Shown: positions 35,441-44,275 of the stretch, piece by piece
Layout: every line of letters begins with the position of its first letter
Position numbering within the stretch: the stretch's first letter is position 1
Source of the DNA: DASTPP01 sp035762175
Lineage (GTDB): Bacteria; Myxococcota_A; Polyangia; Polyangiales; Polyangiaceae
DNA length: 64,000 bases
Reading direction: 5' to 3'
Assembly (NCBI GenBank): GCA_035762175.1
Contig: DASTPP010000238.1
Location: forward strand, 15,012 to 79,011
The notes under the pieces: model-generated
The model's input: only the letters and a program-made list of their open reading frames with translations
What the model was told of the DNA's origin: nothing
Database searches by the model: none
Made by a program: the position numbers and the translations under genes

Positions 35441-37252
35441 CGTCTGACTCTTCTTGAGCAAGTCGGCGAGCGTGCCGAACTTCGCCTCTTTGGCGACGCT
35501 CGCGCGGTACTCGTTGTAGGCGGCCTTCTCGCTGTCTTCGCGCATCGCCTTGACGCTGAGCTTGGCCTCGCCGCGCTTCGGATCGACCTCGAGCACCTTC
35601 ACCTCGTGCTCGCTGCCCACGGGGAAGTGCTTGCGCAGGTCGGTGCCGCGGGGCGTGCCGGTGTGGCCGGCGGGCACGAAGCCGCGGGCGTGGCGGCCGG
35701 TGGCGCCGAGGATGCGCACGACCAGGCCGCGCGCCTCGGCGGCGACGACGGACACCTTGACGAGCTTGTGGGGCGCGACCCGCTGCTTCATGCCCGCCTC
35801 GGCCTCGGGGGGCGCGGGGTGCAGGGCGATGCGCTTGGTGCCCGGGTCCATCGAGGCGACGACGACCTCGACCTCTTGGCCCTCTTTGACGACGTCTTCG
35901 GGCTTCTCGATGCGCTTGATCGAGAGGTCGGGGGTGGCGATGAGGCCGTCGAGGCCGGGCTCGAGGGTGACGAAGGCGCCGAACGGCTGGATGCGCGCCA
36001 CCGTGCCCTTGTGCCGGGTGCCGGGGGCGTACTTCGAGCGCAGGCCCTCCCAGGGGTCGGGCTCGGTGGCCTTCTTCGAGAGCCAGAGCTTGCCCTTCTC
36101 GTCGATGCGCACGACCTTGACGTCGATCTCGTCGCCGACCTTGAGCGCGTCTTGCACCCGGGCGCGCGGGTCGTGGGCGACCTCGGACGCGTGCACGAGG
36201 CCCTCGACGTCGTCGGCCGAGGGGATGGCCACGAAGGCGCCCCACTGCACGATGCTGCGCACGACGCCCTTGACGGTCGAGCCGACGGCGAGCTTGGCGA
36301 GGCTCGATTCGCGCTGCTTCTTGTGCGACTCTTCGAGAATGGCGCGGCGCGAGAGCACGACGTCGCGCCCGCGCTTGGCGTACTGCTCGACGTAGAAGGG
36401 CAGCGACTGGCCGATGAGGTGGCCGAGGTCGCTGCCGAGCCGCAGGTCGACGTGGCTGGCGGGGGCGAAGGCCCGCAGGCCGCCGACGTAGACCTCGACG
36501 CCGCCCTTGATGGCGCCGGTGACGAGGCCGATGACCGTCGACTTCTCTTCGAAGGCCTTCTCGACGAGGGGCTTGGCCTCTTCTTCGCGCAGCGGCTTGC
36601 GGCTGATGACGACGAGCCCGCCGCGCGAGCCGTCGCCGATGACCTGCGCGACGAAGCGGTCGCCGACGGCCGGCACCATGTCGTCGCCGGCGAGCTCGGA
36701 GCGGTCGAAGATGGCGAGCGCCTTGCCCGCGAGGTCGACCATGATGGCATTATCGAGGATGGCCGTGACGCGCCCGTAGACCTCTTCGCCGAACTGGAAG
36801 GCGGCGCGGTCGCGCGGGGCGGGCTTGCCCGGGCGGGGCTTGCCCGCCCGCTCGCCGCCCTCGCCGGGCGCCGACGACGACGCGGGCCCGGAGGCCTCGA
36901 GCGGGGGCCCCTCGGGCCCGGAGGCCACGCCGGCGGCCTTCTTGGCGCGGCGCCGGCGCTTCTTCTTCTTGTCGCCGCCCTCGGTCGGGGGGCCCTCGGG
37001 CCCCGAGGGCCCGCCCTCGTCGTCGTCGTCGTCGCCCTCGTCGGACGCATCGGCGGCCTCGAGCTCGGCGCCCCCCGAAGAAGGCTCGCCCGACCCCTGC
37101 GGGCCGCCGCTCTCGGGCGATTCGGGGGGAAGGGCGGACGCGGTCGCCTTCGCCTCGGGGCCGCCCGAGGAGGGGGCGGAGGCGGCGGGCGGGGCCTCGG
37201 GGGCGGGGGCGGCGCCTTCGCCGGGGGCCGGGGCGTTGGTGGGGTCGGTCAT
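35432..37252 (-). CDS. S1 RNA-binding domain protein (ribosomal S1-like)
   Basis: A 606-residue protein. The first ~150 residues are an acidic, Pro/Gly/Ser-rich linker with a basic patch (KKKKRRRRAKK). At least four S1-type OB folds follow: GEEVYGRVTAILDNAIMVDL, VIGLVTGAIKGGVEVYVGGL, VKGVVRSIVQWGAFVAIPSA and HKGTVARIQPFGAFVTLEPG. A further diverged one (VKVSVVAAEARGLVVRILGA) comes near the end. It probably binds mRNA or rRNA as an S1-like or Tex-like translation factor. The disordered N-terminus is not found in standard S1. ATG 37252. It may be a second S1-type protein beside rpsA; that cannot be decided here. Confidence 0.88.
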   Translation of the reverse strand: MTDPTNAPAPGEGAAPAPEAPPAASAPSSGGPEAKATASALPPESPESGGPQGSGEPSSGGAELEAADASDEGDDDDDEGGPSGPEGPPTEGGDKKKKRRRRAKKAAGVASGPEGPPLEASGPASSSAPGEGGERAGKPRPGKPAPRDRAAFQFGEEVYGRVTAILDNAIMVDLAGKALAIFDRSELAGDDMVPAVGDRFVAQVIGDGSRGGLVVISRKPLREEEAKPLVEKAFEEKSTVIGLVTGAIKGGVEVYVGGLRAFAPASHVDLRLGSDLGHLIGQSLPFYVEQYAKRGRDVVLSRRAILEESHKKQRESSLAKLAVGSTVKGVVRSIVQWGAFVAIPSADDVEGLVHASEVAHDPRARVQDALKVGDEIDVKVVRIDEKGKLWLSKKATEPDPWEGLRSKYAPGTRHKGTVARIQPFGAFVTLEPGLDGLIATPDLSIKRIEKPEDVVKEGQEVEVVVASMDPGTKRIALHPAPPEAEAGMKQRVAPHKLVKVSVVAAEARGLVVRILGATGRHARGFVPAGHTGTPRGTDLRKHFPVGSEHEVKVLEVDPKRGEAKLSVKAMREDSEKAAYNEYRASVAKEAKFGTLADLLKKSQTQP

Positions 37253-37375
37253 CAGCGAGCTCTCTTGCGAGGGGAGGGCCTCACCCTTTAGCTGAAACGT
37301 TGCGCGGTCGAAAGGGACAGCCTTGCCAAAGAAGCCGTTTCGTGAACCCCGACCCGGCGCGGCCCGAGCTCCGCG

Positions 37376-38386
37376 TTAGGCCCCCCGCGCGCGCCCGCCC
37401 GGCCCGGGCGTTTCGCCCCCCCCGAGCGCGGCGTCGATCGCGCCGCGGCAGCGCTCGGCCAGCTCGCCGAGCGGGGCCCCGCGCGCCTCGACCGGCTCGA
37501 GGGCGTGAATGCTGAGCCTCACCCGCGGCCCGCAGAGCCTGCGCCAGGCCGCCGCGGGCAGCCCCTCGCCGTCGGCCCAGGCGACCTCGGCCGGCGCGTC
37601 GTAGGCGAGGGCGAGGGGGCGCACCGGCACCTTCGCCTGCCGGGCGACGAGGAAGGCGCCGGGCTGAAAGGGGCGCAAGGGCCCGGCCGCCGTGCCCCCC
37701 TCGGGGAAGACGAGCACCGCCGGCGCCCGCCTGGCCGCCGTGGCGAGCGCGCGCAGCGCCACGGCGCGGGCCGAGGTCGAGTCGCGGTCGACGAAGAGCG
37801 TGCCGCAGCGGCGCGCCACGCGCCCGACCACGGGCCAGTCGGCCACGTCGTGCCGCGACAGAAAGCGCCCCGCGTCGGCCGAGGCGAGCGCCAGAATGTC
37901 GAGGTAGCTCACGTGGTTGGCCACCCGCACCTCGGGCCTCGCGGGCAGCTCGCCCTCGACGCGCACCTCGAGCCCGAACACGTCGCAGAGCCCCGCGGCC
38001 GCCCGCGCGAAGGCCTTGCGCGCGCCCTCGGGCCCCCGGCGCCGGTGCGCGAGCTCGATCGAGGCGAGGCCCCGGCCCGTCACCCCGAGCAGCCGCGCGA
38101 CGCGCAGGGCGCCGGCGATCGGGCCGGTCGCACGGCCGGCGGGCGGGGGCTCGGGCGGGCGCGGCGCGGCGCGCGGGGCGTCGGCGCCCGGGGCGGGCGA
38201 GGCGCCGAGCGGGGCGTCGGCGGCGCCGGGGACGTGCGCGGCGTCGAGCGGGGCGGCGGCGGCGGCCGGGGCGCCCGATGCGCGCGGGGCGCCGGCCGCG
38301 CTCGGGGCGCCGGGCGGGGGGGCGGCGTGGGGCGCGCCCGCGGCGGGGCCGCGGGGCGCGTCGGGGCGGGCGTCGGGGCCGGTCAT
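37376..38386 (-). CDS. Lysophospholipid acyltransferase (PlsC-like)
   Basis: A 336-residue 1-acyl-glycerol-3-phosphate acyltransferase-type enzyme. The catalytic motif NHVSYLD (NHx4D) is near residue 155, the glycerophosphate-binding FPEGG follows, and the substrate segment VPVRPLAL comes after it. It would add the second acyl chain to make phosphatidic acid at the inner membrane. The first ~90 residues are a Pro/Ala-rich low-complexity tail unlike the rest of the family. Its ATG shares one base with the asnS stop (TGATG), so it is coupled to asnS, an odd pairing of tRNA charging with lipid synthesis. Confidence 0.9.
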   Translation of the reverse strand: MTGPDARPDAPRGPAAGAPHAAPPPGAPSAAGAPRASGAPAAAAAPLDAAHVPGAADAPLGASPAPGADAPRAAPRPPEPPPAGRATGPIAGALRVARLLGVTGRGLASIELAHRRRGPEGARKAFARAAAGLCDVFGLEVRVEGELPARPEVRVANHVSYLDILALASADAGRFLSRHDVADWPVVGRVARRCGTLFVDRDSTSARAVALRALATAARRAPAVLVFPEGGTAAGPLRPFQPGAFLVARQAKVPVRPLALAYDAPAEVAWADGEGLPAAAWRRLCGPRVRLSIHALEPVEARGAPLGELAERCRGAIDAALGGGETPGPGGRARGA

Positions 38387-39681
38387 CACGGGGCGAGGCG
38401 GTTGAGCATGCGAGGGAAGGGGATGGTCTCGCGCACGTGCGGCAGGCCGCAGACCCAGGCGACCACGCGCTCGACGCCCATGCCGAAGCCCGCGTGGGGG
38501 AAGGACCCGTAGCGGCGCAGGTCGAGGTACCAGGCGAAGGCTTCGGGCGGCAGCTTGTGCTCGGCGATCTTGCGCTCGAGCGTCGCGAGGTCGCTCTCGC
38601 GCTCGCCGCCGCCGATGATCTCGCCGTAGCCCTCGGGCGCGAGCACGTCGACGCCGAGCGCGCAGCGGGGGTCTTGGGGGTCTTCCTTCATGTAGAAGGC
38701 CTTGATCTCTTTCGGGTAGCGGTGCACGAGCACCGGCCGGTCGAAGCGCTGGGCGATGAGCGTCTCTTCGTCGCCGCCGATGTCGTCGCCGAAGCGCACC
38801 TCGCGCCCCGCCTCGCGCAAGACCCCGAGCGCCTCGTCGTAGCGGATGCGCGGGAAGGGCTTCTTCACCGTCTGCAGCTTGCTCAGATCGCGCTCGAGCG
38901 TCTCGAGCTCGGGGCGGCGCCGCTCGAGCACGCGCCCGACGACGAAGACGACGAGATCTTCGGCGAGGTCCATCGCGCCCTCGAGGTCGAGGAAGGCGAC
39001 CTCGGGCTCCACCATCCAGAATTCGGCGAGGTGCCGGCGCGTCTTCGACTTCTCGGCCCGGAAGGTGGGCCCGAAGCAGTAGGCCTTGCCGAAGGCGGCG
39101 GCGGCGGCCTCCATGTAGAGCTGGCCCGACTGGGTCAAGTACGCCTTCTCGCCGTGGTAGTCGGTCTCGAAGAGGGTGCTCGTGCCCTCGCACGCGTTCG
39201 GCGTGAAGATGGGCGCGTCGACGAGGGTGAAGCCCCGGCCGTCGAAGAAGTCGCGGACCGCCTGGATGACCGCGTGCCGCACGCGCACGATGGCGTGCTG
39301 GCGCTTCGAGCGCAGCCAGAGGTGGCGGTGGTCCATCAAGAAGTCGGTGCCGTGCTCCTTCGGCGAGATGGGGTACTCGGCCGAGGTCGGCGCGACGACC
39401 TCGAGCCCGGTGACGCCGAGCTCGTAGACGCCGGCGCGCTTCGGGTGCGCGCGCACGACGCCGGTGACGCGCAGCGACGACTCTTGGGTGATGTGCTCGG
39501 CGCGGGCGAACTCGTCGGCCGGCACGTCTTTGACGCCGAGCACCGCCTGCACGATGCCGGTGCCGTCGCGCAGCTCGAGAAAGTGGACGTTCTTGCTCGA
39601 GCGCTTGTTGTAGAGCCAGCCCCGCAGGGTGACGGTCTCGCCCACGTGCTCGCCCAGCTCTTCGATCGCGATGATGGTCAT
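38386..39681 (-). CDS. asnS: Asparaginyl-tRNA synthetase
   Basis: A 431-residue class II synthetase that charges tRNA-Asn. The N-terminal OB fold reads GETVTLRGWLYNKRSSKNVHFLELRDG cut here; the catalytic domain has motif 2 YCFGPTFRAEKSKTRRHLAEF and motif 3 GFGMGVERVVAWVCGL. AsnRS rather than AspRS is indicated by the short OB fold and the RHLAEFWMVEPE context. ATG 39681 (MTIIAIEEL) follows a GAGGAGCGC ribosome-site-like stretch; the longer frame upstream is Pro/Arg filler. It is first in an operon with the acyltransferase. Confidence 0.95.
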   Translation of the reverse strand: MTIIAIEELGEHVGETVTLRGWLYNKRSSKNVHFLELRDGTGIVQAVLGVKDVPADEFARAEHITQESSLRVTGVVRAHPKRAGVYELGVTGLEVVAPTSAEYPISPKEHGTDFLMDHRHLWLRSKRQHAIVRVRHAVIQAVRDFFDGRGFTLVDAPIFTPNACEGTSTLFETDYHGEKAYLTQSGQLYMEAAAAAFGKAYCFGPTFRAEKSKTRRHLAEFWMVEPEVAFLDLEGAMDLAEDLVVFVVGRVLERRRPELETLERDLSKLQTVKKPFPRIRYDEALGVLREAGREVRFGDDIGGDEETLIAQRFDRPVLVHRYPKEIKAFYMKEDPQDPRCALGVDVLAPEGYGEIIGGGERESDLATLERKIAEHKLPPEAFAWYLDLRRYGSFPHAGFGMGVERVVAWVCGLPHVRETIPFPRMLNRLAP

Positions 39682-39933
39682 GGCGCGCTCCTCAGGTTGC
39701 CGCGGGGGCCGGCCCCGCCCCCCGGCGTGCGGGCGGCGCCGGGCCGGCCGCGGGCCCCGGGGCGCCCTGCCCACGTGGCCGCGGCCCGGCAGGCCGGGCG
39801 CGCCCACGCCCGGGCTTGCGGGCGGCGTAAGGGGGCGCCGCCCTGCCGGGCGCGACTTACGCACTAGCACACCCCGCCGCCGGGGCGGCGCCGATTGGGG
39901 TCGCGCGGGGGCCTTGTGCTAGCGTGCGCGCCC

Positions 39934-40857
39934 ATGATGACGCGGCACGCCGCCCCCGAGTCCAGCCCCCACCGCCCGGGCCGAGGCCCCCGGCCCCCGG
40001 CGTCGTGGCGGGCGCGGCTCGCCGGCGCGGCGGCGCGGGCGGCCGGCGCCGCGGCGCGGCGGGCGCGGGGCGCGGGGGTGGGGGCCCTCCTGGCGCTCGG
40101 GGCGGGCTGCTCCGCCATCTACCCCGAGGTGCAGACCCCGCTGCGCGCGCCCATCGCCGGCCAGACCCTGCAGCCGCCGCCCGAACGGCACTTCGTCTGG
40201 GTCGCCGTCGAAGAGGGCGAGGTGCCCCGCCGGACGCGCGACGGCCGCCGCTGGCGCGACTCGAAGACGGGCGCGCCCAACCCCTTCGCCATCGTCTTCG
40301 TCAACGGGCGCGAGCTGCTGCGCACCAACCCCGTCTCCGACTCGTTCGACCCCCGCTGGGAGGACGCGCCCCGGGGCAACTTCCGCTTCAACGCCGGCGA
40401 CCGCGTCCGGGTCGAGCTCTGGGACGCGGGCCTGGTCAACCACGCCATCTGCGTCCGCGAGCTCGGCCCCGTGAGCGAGCGCTGGGCCGACCAGGGGCGG
40501 GTCGACGCCCGCTGCGAAGACGGCGCGCGCGTCACCCTCCGCTGGGAGCCGGCCCACGGCCGCCACGGCTACGGCTTTTCGTACGAGTTTCACACCTACG
40601 ACGACGTCTTCGTCAGCCGCGTCTTCGCCGAGTCGCCCGCCGCGCGCGCCGGGCTCAAGGCCGGCGACCAGCTCGTCTCGCTCGGCGGGCGCCCCGCGCG
40701 CAGCATGAAGCGCGGCGAGGTGCAGAGCTACCTGAACGCGCCGCGCGCCGAGGGCGTGCGCCTGCGCGTCCGGCGCCCCGACGGCACCGAGGCCGACCTC
40801 GCCCTCAAAGAGGGCGCCGTCTACCCGCTCTTCTCCGAGGTCGGCGCCGTCCCCTGA
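39934..40857 (+). CDS. Lipoprotein with PDZ domain
   Basis: A 307-residue exported protein. A basic Ala/Arg-rich N-terminus ends in the lipobox LALGAGC around residue 59, which is long for a signal peptide, so an internal start is possible. A C2-like beta-sandwich follows (VNGRELLRTNPVSDSFDPRW, RVRVELWDAGLVNHAIC). The last 90 residues are a PDZ domain (SRVFAESPAARAGLKAGDQL, then LGGRPA). It probably binds peptides or protein C-termini in the periplasm; no protease domain accompanies the PDZ. ATG 39934 is the first of two adjacent ATG codons. Confidence 0.82.
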   Translation: MMTRHAAPESSPHRPGRGPRPPASWRARLAGAAARAAGAAARRARGAGVGALLALGAGCSAIYPEVQTPLRAPIAGQTLQPPPERHFVWVAVEEGEVPRRTRDGRRWRDSKTGAPNPFAIVFVNGRELLRTNPVSDSFDPRWEDAPRGNFRFNAGDRVRVELWDAGLVNHAICVRELGPVSERWADQGRVDARCEDGARVTLRWEPAHGRHGYGFSYEFHTYDDVFVSRVFAESPAARAGLKAGDQLVSLGGRPARSMKRGEVQSYLNAPRAEGVRLRVRRPDGTEADLALKEGAVYPLFSEVGAVP

Positions 40858-40878
40858 GCGCGCTAGGCTCGGCCCGCC

Positions 40879-41754
40879 GTGCGAACGCGCCTCGAGAGCC
40901 AGACCTCGGTCGGCGTCGCCATGATGCGCGCCGTCGGCCAGGGCGGCCCGCCCGGGCGCGCCGGGGCGAGCGACCCCGTGGCGCGCGAGCTCGTGCCCCC
41001 CGCCCTCGCGCGCCCGCTCGCCGCCCTCGCCGGCGCCGCCCGCGGCCGCCCGGGCGTCCACCGCGCCCTCGGCCGCCTCTCGCTCGGCCTCTACGACAAC
41101 GTCGTGCTCCGCACGCGGCGCATCGACGAGCTGCTCGAGGGCGCCTGCGCCCGCGGCGCCCGCCAGATCGTCGTGCTCGGCGCCGGGCTCGACGCCCGCG
41201 CCTACCGCCTCGAAGGGCTCGCCCCCGCCCTCGTCTTCGAGGTCGACCACCCCGCCACCCAGGCCGCCAAGCGCCGCCGCCTCGCCGGCCGCGCGCCGCT
41301 CGCCCGCGAGGTGCGCTTCGTCCCCGTCGACTTCGAGCGCGAGCGCCTGCCCGCGGCCCTCGCCGCCGCGGGCTTCGACCCGGCGAGCCCGAGCGCCTGG
41401 GTCTGGGAGGGCGTGACCATGTACCTGAGCGAGCCCGCCCGCACCTCGACCCTCGACGCGATCGCCGCCCTCGCCGCGCCCGCGAGCGAGCTGCTCGTCA
41501 CGTACGTCCGCCCCGACGACGTGCGCGGCCCGCTGCGCCGCGCCCTCTGCGCCGCCGCCTCGCTCGTCGGCGAGCCCGTCCGGGGCCTGATGACCGCGCC
41601 CGAGCTCGCCGCCGAGCTCGCCGGGCGCGGCCTGGTCGTGCTCGAAGACGAGGGCGCCGAGGCCTGGGCGCGGCGCTATTGGGCCGAGGCCCCCGCCGCC
41701 CCGGCCTGGGAGCACCTGCTCTGGGCCCGCAAGGCGCCGCCCGGCGCGCGCTGA
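40879..41754 (+). CDS. Class I SAM-dependent methyltransferase (LCM/TIGR00027 type)
   Basis: A 291-residue methyltransferase of the leucine carboxyl methyltransferase/TIGR00027 group. SQTSVGVAMMRA near the N-terminus matches the family's SxTA..A..R beginning. The SAM-binding motif is QIVVLGAGLDARAYRL, the acidic loop is VFEVDHPATQAAKRRR, and SAWVWEGVTMYLSEP is the family's substrate-side motif. Members include polyketide O-methyltransferases. GTG 40879 lies 21 bases after the PDZ gene, so the two may be one transcript. Confidence 0.9.
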   Translation: MRTRLESQTSVGVAMMRAVGQGGPPGRAGASDPVARELVPPALARPLAALAGAARGRPGVHRALGRLSLGLYDNVVLRTRRIDELLEGACARGARQIVVLGAGLDARAYRLEGLAPALVFEVDHPATQAAKRRRLAGRAPLAREVRFVPVDFERERLPAALAAAGFDPASPSAWVWEGVTMYLSEPARTSTLDAIAALAAPASELLVTYVRPDDVRGPLRRALCAAASLVGEPVRGLMTAPELAAELAGRGLVVLEDEGAEAWARRYWAEAPAAPAWEHLLWARKAPPGAR

Positions 41755-41765
41755 CGCCGCCGCGC

Positions 41766-42755
41766 TCAGAAGAAGCCCATCGCCCCGAGCCCGACCGAGC
41801 TCGGCGTGGCGAACGGGGCGACGGCGGCCGCGTGCACCGGGCCGCGCGAGCGCGCCTGGGCCTCCTCGCGATGGCGGTAGTGAAAGAGCATGGGCATGCC
41901 GAAGCCCATGCCGAAGCCGAGCGCGGCGCCCACCAAGACGTCGCTCGCCCAGTGCTTGTCGGCCACGACGCGCAAGACGCCCGTGGTCGACGCGGCCGTC
42001 AGCGCCACGCCGCAGGCGAGGCCGTCGGGCAGGCCCCCGCCGTAGAGGGGCAGGGCGCTGTGGTGGGCGCAGATGAGGCCCGCGCCGGCAAACGACATCG
42101 AGGTGTGGCCGCTGATGAAGCTCACCTTGGAGATGGGCGGGCCGCCCTCGCACACCTCTTCGCTGTAGCCCGGGTCGTCGCGGCAGCTCTGCAGCGCCGG
42201 CCGCCCGCGCCCCGCCGTCCGGTGCGAGACGCGGGTGAAGAAATGCGTGAAGGACATGGCCTGCCAGTTGATGAGGCTCATCTGCAGGGCCACCTCGGTG
42301 TTGCCCCGGTCGAAGGCGAGGGGCACGAGCAGGCCGTCGATCAAGACGGGGTAGCTCTGGAGCGAGTGCCACAGGTAGTCGCTCGCCACGTCGGCGCGCT
42401 CGCGCACCCCGGCGCTGCGGCCGGCGAAGGCGTGGCGCGCTTCGCCGTCGAAGAGCACGCCGCTCGTCCAGTTGCCGTCGGGCGTGTTGCGCACGAAGAG
42501 CTCGAGCGCGAGCCCGCCCGCGGTCGCGACCCCGCTCGTGGCCACGTGCGCGGTGCCGAAGCGGGGGTACTCCCAGCGGAGGCGGTGTCGCGGCGTCGGC
42601 TCGTCGGCGTCGACGGGGCCGCCGGCGCTCGGGCCGAAGGGCTGCGCGAAGGCGGGCGGCGCGGCCACGAGCGAGCCGGCGAGCGCGAGCGCCCCGAGCG
42701 CGGGGCCGATGGTTCGCAAGGGCCCGCGTAGAGCCTGGTTACTTCGTGGGGACAC
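41766..42755 (-). CDS. PAP2-family phosphatase
   Basis: A 329-residue exported or membrane phosphatase. A signal peptide ends near APPAFAQP. The PAP2 active site is visible as SFISGHTSMSFAGA (SGH) and RVVADKHWASDVLVG (Rx5Hx3D) in the C-terminal part, with hydrophobic helices around. The first motif (KxxxxxxRP) is not obvious. It is similar to the group of outer-membrane-associated acid phosphatase/lipid phosphatases in Gram-negative bacteria. GTG 42755 chosen for the signal peptide. It converges with the methyltransferase gene. Confidence 0.88.
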   Translation of the reverse strand: MSPRSNQALRGPLRTIGPALGALALAGSLVAAPPAFAQPFGPSAGGPVDADEPTPRHRLRWEYPRFGTAHVATSGVATAGGLALELFVRNTPDGNWTSGVLFDGEARHAFAGRSAGVRERADVASDYLWHSLQSYPVLIDGLLVPLAFDRGNTEVALQMSLINWQAMSFTHFFTRVSHRTAGRGRPALQSCRDDPGYSEEVCEGGPPISKVSFISGHTSMSFAGAGLICAHHSALPLYGGGLPDGLACGVALTAASTTGVLRVVADKHWASDVLVGAALGFGMGFGMPMLFHYRHREEAQARSRGPVHAAAVAPFATPSSVGLGAMGFF

Positions 42756-42933
42756 AGCTTTCTCCCGAGCAGAAGCGCAGCAAGCGACGTGCCGCCGCGG
42801 GCCGGCGAGATTTCGGGGGCCGCGGGGCCTTCGGACGACAAAAGCGCCCCAGTCGTTGCCGCGGCGTCACGGCGGCGAGGCGCGCGGGGGCGGCAGAACG
42901 GGGGGCGCGGGGGCGTCAGAACGGGCGCGCGAT

Positions 42934-42998
42934 CACCGGAACGAGGGGCGCGCGGGCACCGGAACGAGGGGCGCGGGGGGGCACCGGAACGAGGGGCG
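42934..42998. repeat. Three CACCGGAACGAGGGGCG repeats upstream of TetR gene
   Basis: Copies begin at 42934, 42957 and 42982 (23 and 25 bp apart). They end about 40 bases before the TetR start codon and lie between it and the divergent PAP2 gene. They could be binding sites for the TetR protein or a related regulator; half-site symmetry is weak. Confidence 0.65.
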
Positions 42999-43038
42999 TG
43001 CGGGTGCGGCGAGAGGGGGGCTTGCGGGGGAGGGGGCG

Positions 43039-43779
43039 ATGTGGAACAATCATTCCGCGATGACGGTGGCGGCCGAGGCGGCGGCGAAAGAAGAGAAAAA
43101 GACGCAGCTCATCTTGAGCGCTGCGCTCGAGCTCTTCGCCGAGCGCGGCTTTCACGGAACGAGCATTCCGCTCGTCCTGGGCCGGGCGGGGGTCGGCGCG
43201 AGCTCGCTCTACCGGCGCTTCGAGAGCAAGGAGGCGCTGGTGAACGCGGTCTTCCGCGACGCCAAGCGGCGGCTCGCCGCGGCGCTGCACGAGGGGCTCG
43301 ACGCGGGCCTGCCGCCGCGGGCGCTCTTCGGCGAGTTCTGGGCGCGGCTCGCGTCGTTCGCGCGGCGCGAGCCGGTGGCGTTCCGCTTCCTCGAGCTGCA
43401 AGACCACGCGCCCTACCTCGACGCCGAGAGCCGCGCGGTCGAGCTGGCGGCGCTCGGGCCCATTTACCTCACCTGCCTCGACCTGCAGCGGCGCGGGGCG
43501 CTGCGCGACGACCTGCCCGCCGGGGCGCTCATCGCGTTCGCGTGGGGCGCCTTCGTCGGCCTCTTCAAGGCCGAGCGAACGCACCACCTCCCGGTGACCG
43601 ACGCCGCGCTCGACGCGGCGCGCGACGCGTGCTGGCGCGCCTTCGCGGGCGAAGGCGACCGACGAAAGGAGCCGACCGATGGAGACGACCTTCGACACGA
43701 CCGCGGGGGGCGACCGGGCTGCGGGCCGGGCGCTCGACCTCGACATGCTCGCCGCAAAAGACGCCTCCGCGCTCGGTAG
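43039..43779 (+). CDS. TetR-family transcriptional regulator
   Basis: A 246-residue repressor-type regulator. The N-terminal helix-turn-helix is classic: ILSAALELFAERGFHGTSIP, then VGASSLYRRFESKEALVNAVF. The ligand domain reaches about residue 210. The last ~35 residues (HDRGGRPGCGPGARPRHARR) look unnatural because this frame runs on for 101 bases into the next gene. The original stop near 43680 has apparently been lost or shifted. ATG 43039 is preceded by GGGGGAGGGGG. It heads an operon with the unknown gene at 43679 and an SDR gene, which it probably controls. Confidence 0.9.
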   Translation: MWNNHSAMTVAAEAAAKEEKKTQLILSAALELFAERGFHGTSIPLVLGRAGVGASSLYRRFESKEALVNAVFRDAKRRLAAALHEGLDAGLPPRALFGEFWARLASFARREPVAFRFLELQDHAPYLDAESRAVELAALGPIYLTCLDLQRRGALRDDLPAGALIAFAWGAFVGLFKAERTHHLPVTDAALDAARDACWRAFAGEGDRRKEPTDGDDLRHDRGGRPGCGPGARPRHARRKRRLRAR

Positions 43780-44275
43780 GCTGTTCTCGGCCGGGCGCAC
43801 GCCGCGCGCGCTCGCCGCGCTCGACGGCCACCCGCGCGGGCGCATGCTGGCCGTGCGCGGCCTCGACCACGGCCCGGTCGCGGGGGCGCTGCGGGCGCTC
43901 GCCGGGGGCGCGGCCTTCCCCTGGGGCGGCAAGAGCTTCGCGTCGGCGGGCGGCGCCGAGGGCACGGGCGTCAACCGGGTGCGGCTCGGCGGCCGGCACG
44001 CGCTCTTCCCCTTCCGCACGCGCCTCGGCGCGTCGGTGATCGACGGGGCGCCGGCGGTCGTCCTCGACTACGATCTGCCCGACAACCCGGCCGTCATCCG
44101 GGCGATTCACGACGAGGTGCGGCTCGTCGACGAGGGCCTCTGGCTCGGCCCCGCGATGCTGAAGACGGCGCGCGGCCCCAGGCTCGTGCTCTGGTTCGCC
44201 CTCGACGCCCTCCGGCCCGACGCCCCCGTCGGCCACGCGGGCCGCGACGGGCGCTCGGGCCGGGGCGCTTCGTGA
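43679..44275 (+). CDS. Conserved protein of unknown function
   Basis: A 198-residue cytoplasmic protein, no family named with confidence. A helical start (LDLDMLAAKDASALGRLF) is followed by a beta-rich part with conserved-looking FPWGGKSF, GVNRVRLGGRHALFPFRT, GASVIDGAPAVVLDYDLPDNP and VDEGLWLGPAMLKTA. The pattern suggests a small ligand-binding or lipocalin-like barrel, but this is a guess. The start ATG 43679 has GAAAGGAG just upstream although it lies 101 bases inside the TetR frame. The stop overlaps the SDR start by 4 bases, so it is co-translated with a dehydrogenase. Confidence 0.75.
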   Translation: METTFDTTAGGDRAAGRALDLDMLAAKDASALGRLFSAGRTPRALAALDGHPRGRMLAVRGLDHGPVAGALRALAGGAAFPWGGKSFASAGGAEGTGVNRVRLGGRHALFPFRTRLGASVIDGAPAVVLDYDLPDNPAVIRAIHDEVRLVDEGLWLGPAMLKTARGPRLVLWFALDALRPDAPVGHAGRDGRSGRGAS

